DNA of 64,000 bases from Yponomeuta sedellus (taxonomy: Eukaryota; Arthropoda; Insecta; Lepidoptera; Yponomeutidae), in assembly GCA_934045075.1 (NCBI GenBank), contig OW203738.1:992001-1056000 (forward strand), written 5' to 3'. Each line of letters starts with the position of its first letter. Position 1 is the stretch's first letter. This document shows positions 59,977-64,000 of the stretch, piece after piece. The notes beneath the pieces were generated by a model, which was not told the DNA's origin, searched no databases, and saw only the letters and a list, made by a program, of their open reading frames with translations. Made by a program: the position numbers and the translations under genes.

Positions 59977-60174
59977 TAGTCTGTTAGCTTTTAGAATATA
60001 CCCCGGCTACTATCGGATAGAATCGATTATATTCGTGTAATAGAAATATCGGAACTAATATGACAATTAATATCTAAGTCAGAACTCTATCATCAGTACG
60101 ACAACCGGCGAAAATTGGCGAAAACCGAAGCCTACTCTAGAGCCCAAAGTATATTTTAAATGCAAACAGACTAT
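59977..60174. mobile_element. Family I MITE, TA duplication
   Basis: 198 bp; ends tagtctgttagcttttagaa and the complement of taaatgcaaacagacta, TA on each side (59975-59976, 60175-60176). The interior includes gaaaaccgaagcctactcta as in the 142-bp copy at 20845. Confidence 0.82.
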
Positions 60175-60285
60175 ACCTCCCACCGCGGGAAACGAAGTCC
60201 TCTAATGACCCAACTAAATGTGGAAATCTCAGGTCTAACTAGTTAGTTAACTAAATCTAGTTAATATGAGTGAGATACGCCAAAG

Positions 60286-60603
60286 CGCTCGTGGTCTAGT
60301 CGGACCAAGTGGTTGGAATCAATCACTAGTGGCTGCCGCTGCCGCTAGTGGCATTTTTTTCGAGCGCTTCCGTGCTTCGCAGGGCATGTTAAGCCGTTGG
60401 TGCCGGCTGTCATGTAATGGCAGTCGTTAAGCCATGTCGGAGGCCTTATGGGCGGCTTGATAACTTCTGACAGTAAGGCCCGCCACTGTCTTACAATCCT
60501 CCACCAACCCGGACTTGGCCCCGTAGTTGAGTATGGCCTAACCTTCCTGCAATGCCAGAAGAGACCCGTGCCCCAGGAGTGGGGACATACAAGGGTTGAA
60601 TCG
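60286..60603 (+). mobile_element. Family A1 SINE with most of the 5S-like head deleted
   Basis: cgctcgtggtctagtcggac then atcaatcactagtggctgcc: the A-to-C box region is missing. Core and tail (gtgccccaggagtggggac, agggttgaatcg) are complete. Direct repeats acgccaaag at 60277-60285 and 60604-60612. Confidence 0.88.
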
Positions 60604-60612
60604 ACGCCAAAG

Positions 60613-61082
60613 CCAGCTTCGTCTCCAACCACACTCAGAATGCCGATGGTAGTATCGGAGCATTGACCTTCTATTGATGACATAAAACCTCGAAGCAACC
60701 TTTAATACTAAATTATTAAATTCAATAAAAGGTTAATTCACAGTGTCCTTAAAATACAAAATGTCAATGTGCCATCACGGCATTACACCTAAAGGTCATT
60801 ATTTTTCACGGTAACAATTTCTAAGTCATTACAGCGGTTGCCACAATTTAATTTTGCCTGCAGCCGCCTAGCAGCGCGGCTGAAGAAGAACTGTACACTT
60901 TAACCGCACATTATTAAAACTTAGTCCTCCCCACACACGCTGCCGGGATTGTATTAACACAGTGCCAACTTTTACAGGGAACATATTAAACTTTTATCCG
61001 AGCAGCAAATGGAGTTAGCAGTTCCCAGCGCGTTATGTCCGTCGGCGCGGGCAGCGAAACAATTTGGGCAGAAAGACACAAT
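60613..61082. other. No feature recognised
   Basis: Unique and less A+T-rich than average (ctgcagccgcctagcagcgc near 60857). No frame above 60 codons. Confidence 0.4.
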
Positions 61083-61312
61083 GAAGACAGAGGGTATTGT
61101 AAAGAGGTTCGAAATTTCACTGATGCCGGGGAGTCGCGCATTAGCTCAGTTGGGAGAGCACTGGCACGGTTAGCCAGAGGTCGCGGGTTCGAGTCCCGGC
61201 ATGGGGGAAGTTTTAGCCTCTAAATTGGTTTTTAAATTGTCCTTAGCACGGGTTAGTGCATTAAAAAAAGAATATAATCATGAGGGTACAGCGATATCAT
61301 TCCGAAGTATAA
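61083..61312 (+). mobile_element. Family B unit left of the LINE
   Basis: gggtattgtaaagaggttcg, cgcgcattagctcagttggg, gcgggttcgagtcccggcat, A-rich region and the linker to gatatcattccgaag. It continues at 63305 beyond the LINE with gtaaaacctaactgc, so the LINE sits inside a tandem B array. Confidence 0.88.
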
Positions 61313-63300
61313 ATCCAACGCCTTACCCAGCAACATGACATTGGACGCAACCTCCGCCAACACGGGTGAAGGTATATGCGATCTTTTTTCCCGTCATTTC
61401 CGATCTACATTTTTAGACCCAGATCCAAATTATCCAATCAGACCAATTCCCTTTACCGATCATAAGTTAAATGATTCAGACATTTCATCTATTGAAATTA
61501 GTACATTAGATGTGGAGAAAAAACTAAAAGCACTAGATATTAACAAATCTGCTGGGCCTGATCAAATTCCCCCAATTTTATTGGTTAGCTGTGCAAAATC
61601 ACTATCATTTCCGTTAACTTTACTATTTCAAAAGTCTTTGCGAGAGGGTATCGTGCCTTCCATATGGAAATCTGCGTTTGTAACTCCGATCCACAAAAAA
61701 GGATCCAAGAGTGACGTAACTAACTATAGGCCTGTCTCGAAGCTTTGTATAATCGCAAAAGTCTTTGAAAAAATAGTTCAAGAGCAATTATATGCTGCAC
61801 TTAAAACTTTCTTCAGACCATCACAACACGGGTTTCTTAAAGGAAAGTCGACAACCACCAACCTAATCCTACTTAATGAGTTTCTGACTGACGCAATGGA
61901 CGATGGAATGCAAGCTGACGTCATTTATACGGACTACAGTAAGGCCTTTGATAGAATCGATCACTGTTTACTCTTACTAAAACTATCAAGAGCAGAAATA
62001 CATGGTGACCTGTACCGGTGGTTCTCTTCATATATAACCAATAGAACGCAAGCTGTGGTAGCCTGTAATTTTATTTCAGGGTGGGTGGATATTCCCAGTG
62101 GCGTCCCGCAAAGATCCTTGCTAGCGCCTTTATTATTTATCATATTTGTGTCAGATATTGACTCCTGCTTCCAAAATTCCAGTCTTTTAATCTTTGCAGA
62201 CGATATGAAAATTTTTCGAGCTATTTCCAAACCAGAAGACTCTATCTTATTGCAGGAAGATCTCTTTCGTCTCGATGCATATTGTTGTCAAAATAAACTA
62301 GACTTAAATCCCACAAAATGTGCAGTTGTTACGTTCTCTCGAAAACTCCACCCATTTAATTTTAATTACACACTTAAAGGTCATAAATTAGTTAAAGAAG
62401 AATCGATCCGTGACTTAGGCGTAATTCACGATTCTAAATTACTTTTCGATGTACACATCCAATCTATTGTAAAAAAAGCTTATAAAGCGCTAGGGTTTAT
62501 TATGCGTATTTCTAGAGACTTCAAACATATTAAAACTTTAAAAATCTTATATTGTACCTATGTTAGAAGCCATCTGGAATACGCATCTCAAGTCTGGAAC
62601 CCTTGCTATGATGTGTATGTTAAGAGATTAGAAGGAATCCAAAAACGATTCATTCGTCACGTGAACTTTAGAACAAAATGCCGAAGTCGGGAATATATAG
62701 GTTCATGCCGGTCACATCACATCTTGCCACTCCAAAAGCGGCGTGAAATGGCAGATTTAGCCCTACTACTCCGAATTGCGACGGGTCAAATTGACTGTCC
62801 ACTCCTTCTTAGCAAATTAAAGTTCTATGTCCCGCATAGGTCACGACGAAATAATCCGGTATTCTGTCTGGACAGTGTCTCAACAAGGTATAGGCAAAAT
62901 TCATATTTATGGAGAGTCTGTAATAGCTTTAATAAATTGGCGAAGAGTACTGACATAGACTTGTTTAATTCCTCGGTGTTTAGTCTAAAATCTGGACTTA
63001 CTGCAAAATTTTTCAGCGATTAATATATATATGCGTAGTATACATAAGTACAACATTATGTTAAAACAAGAAACACTGTACAAATTTGTCTCTAAATTGG
63101 TACATACAATATTCTGTGGTATGTCCGATGTTTGTGTTACCTGTAATCTGTTGTTTATGATTGTGTTTATCTGTTTGTCTTACTATACTGTATTTATAAG
63201 TGGAGACTTGTAATTGGCCTTCTGTTTCCTATGTTGCTGTTGTTCTGTTATATTGTGCTGTTAGTCTTCTTTAAAACAAAATAATAAAAAAATAATAATA
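61312..63300 (+). mobile_element. 5'-truncated non-LTR retrotransposon
   Basis: Contains the reverse transcriptase frame of 61335-63023, a 3' UTR (ggagacttgtaattggcctt, gctgttagtcttctttaa) and an (aat)-rich tail. The frame is open upstream of its first ATG to about 61312 (SNALPSN), where B sequence begins; endonuclease and ORF1 are absent. aagta occurs at both borders, a possible 5-bp duplication or microhomology. Confidence 0.9.
61335..63023 (+). CDS. LINE reverse transcriptase (ORF2 fragment)
   Basis: 562 residues, uninterrupted. It copies LINE RNA into DNA at a nicked target. Visible reverse-transcriptase blocks: SAGPD (72-76), TNYRPVS (129-135), SQHGF (163-167), YTDYSKAFD with the first catalytic Asp (198-206), PSGVPQRSLLAPLLF (254-268), FADD with the catalytic Asp pair (287-290), LDLNPTKC and a CR1/Jockey-like C-terminus (YVRSHLEYASQVWNP). 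The usual GVPQG has Arg in place of the last Gly. The ATG is probably internal to the original ORF2, which carried an endonuclease upstream. Activity is unlikely for a truncated copy, but the open frame implies recent insertion. Confidence 0.93.
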   Translation: MTLDATSANTGEGICDLFSRHFRSTFLDPDPNYPIRPIPFTDHKLNDSDISSIEISTLDVEKKLKALDINKSAGPDQIPPILLVSCAKSLSFPLTLLFQKSLREGIVPSIWKSAFVTPIHKKGSKSDVTNYRPVSKLCIIAKVFEKIVQEQLYAALKTFFRPSQHGFLKGKSTTTNLILLNEFLTDAMDDGMQADVIYTDYSKAFDRIDHCLLLLKLSRAEIHGDLYRWFSSYITNRTQAVVACNFISGWVDIPSGVPQRSLLAPLLFIIFVSDIDSCFQNSSLLIFADDMKIFRAISKPEDSILLQEDLFRLDAYCCQNKLDLNPTKCAVVTFSRKLHPFNFNYTLKGHKLVKEESIRDLGVIHDSKLLFDVHIQSIVKKAYKALGFIMRISRDFKHIKTLKILYCTYVRSHLEYASQVWNPCYDVYVKRLEGIQKRFIRHVNFRTKCRSREYIGSCRSHHILPLQKRREMADLALLLRIATGQIDCPLLLSKLKFYVPHRSRRNNPVFCLDSVSTRYRQNSYLWRVCNSFNKLAKSTDIDLFNSSVFSLKSGLTAKFFSD

Positions 63301-63304
63301 ATAA

Positions 63305-64000
63305 GTAAAACCTAACTGCAAAATAGGTACCCGGGGCTGCAAGTGAAGCAAATCAGCCAGATGTCGCTGCCTGTACGTAATACAGAGGGTATTGTAAAGA
63401 GGTTCGAAATTTCACTGATGCCGGGTAGTCGCCCATTAGATCAGTTGGAAGAGTGCTGGCACGGTTAGCCAGAGGTCGCGGGCTCGAGTCCCGGCATGGG
63501 TGGAGGTTTAAGCCTCTACATTGGTTTTTAAAATTGCCCTTAGCACGGGTTAGTGCATTAAAAAAAGAATATTATCATGAGGGTACAGCGATATCATTCC
63601 GATGTAAAACCTAACTGCAAAGTAGGTACCCGGGGCTGCAAGTGAAGCAAATCAGCCAGATGTCGCTGCCTGTACGTAATACAGAGGGTATTGTAAAGAG
63701 GTTCGAAATTTCACTGATGCCGGGTAGTCGCCCATTAGATCAGTTGGAAGAGTGCTGGCACGGTTAGCCAGAGGTCGCGGGCTTGAGTCCCGGCATGGGT
63801 GGAAGTTTTAGCCTCTACATTGGTTTTTAAAATTGCCCTTAGCACGGGTTAGTGCATTAAAAAAAGAATATTATCATGAGGGTACAGCGATATCATTCCG
63901 ATGTAAAACCTAACTGCAAAGTAGGTACCCGGGGCTGCAAATGAAGCAAATCACTTCAGCCAGATGTCCCTGCCTGTACGTAATACAGAGGGTAATTGTA
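63305..64000 (+). repeat. Family B tandem array, 299-bp period
   Basis: Two full units (63305-63603, 63604-63902) and a partial one to the window edge. Each has gtaaaacctaactgc, the flank cagagggtattgtaaagagg, a tRNA-like core (cgcccattagatcagttgga, gcgggctcgagtcccgg) and ttagtgcattaaaaaaag. Units are almost identical (for example gtttaagcctc versus gttttagcctc). The array runs off the window. Confidence 0.93.

Noticed and set aside
60345..60698. 117-codon minus-strand frame
   Set aside because: Antisense of an A1 SINE plus flank.
61120..61205. Functional tRNA genes (here and at the many other B and D heads)
   Set aside because: Each tRNA-like core is embedded in a longer repeated SINE; B lacks U33 and D has an extra base in the anticodon stem. 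Box A and B only show pol III ancestry.
61961..62230. 89-codon minus-strand frame
   Set aside because: Shadow of the reverse transcriptase gene.

Overview
The window reads as nuclear DNA of an insect, most likely a moth or butterfly. It is A+T-rich, has no operons or dense genes, and carries interspersed repeats of the kind that crowd lepidopteran genomes: tRNA-derived SINEs, SINEs with a 5S-rRNA-like head, RTE-, Jockey- and CR1-like LINE ends, a Penelope-like 3' end, and many short terminal-inverted-repeat elements. That assignment is inference from repeat style; no host gene here names the species. I use working labels for the repeat families: A (5S-like SINE, subfamilies A1/A2), B (tRNA-like SINE that occurs as tandem and fold-back copies), C (SINE whose tail matches an RTE-type LINE), D and E (other tRNA-derived SINEs), F, G, H, I, K, L, P, R (other repeats), J (a LINE 3' end).

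Layout. 1-8 kb: nested repeats, including an A fragment inside fold-back repeat H, a Harbinger-like element with TAA duplications inside an E copy, and a B dimer with a 12-bp target duplication. 8-14 kb: fold-back B, a G element with long inverted ends, a LINE C-terminus joined to half an A SINE, and more SINEs. 14-29 kb: SINEs, mariner-type family I, two RTE-type LINE tails, an exon-like reading frame with a polyadenylation signal near 19.7-20.1 kb, and a 335-bp hexanucleotide array growing from a LINE tail. 29-46 kb: a LINE 3' end nested in another LINE, tail-to-tail A pairs, several fold-back B insertions, a 690-bp element with 10-bp target duplications, and a small coding-like island at 43.1 kb. 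46-57 kb: a Penelope-like end, then the least repetitive stretch (about 51.2-55.9 kb), with a possible terminal exon on the minus strand, a possible first coding exon on the plus strand and a three-copy 200-bp tandem repeat. 57-64 kb: a LINE with a pentanucleotide array in its 3' region, then the best preserved protein of the window, a 562-residue reverse transcriptase (61,335-63,023), lying inside a 299-bp head-to-tail array of family B.

The most unusual signal is family B. It has clean pol III A and B boxes and a near-complete tRNA cloverleaf. Eleven of about sixteen insertions carry an inverted segment of the element, and seven of the B insertions with direct repeats of 11-14 bp are of this rearranged kind. 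The rearrangements therefore arose during insertion or pre-existed in the inserted molecule. Host protein-coding content is slight and uncertain; most open frames are repeat-derived.
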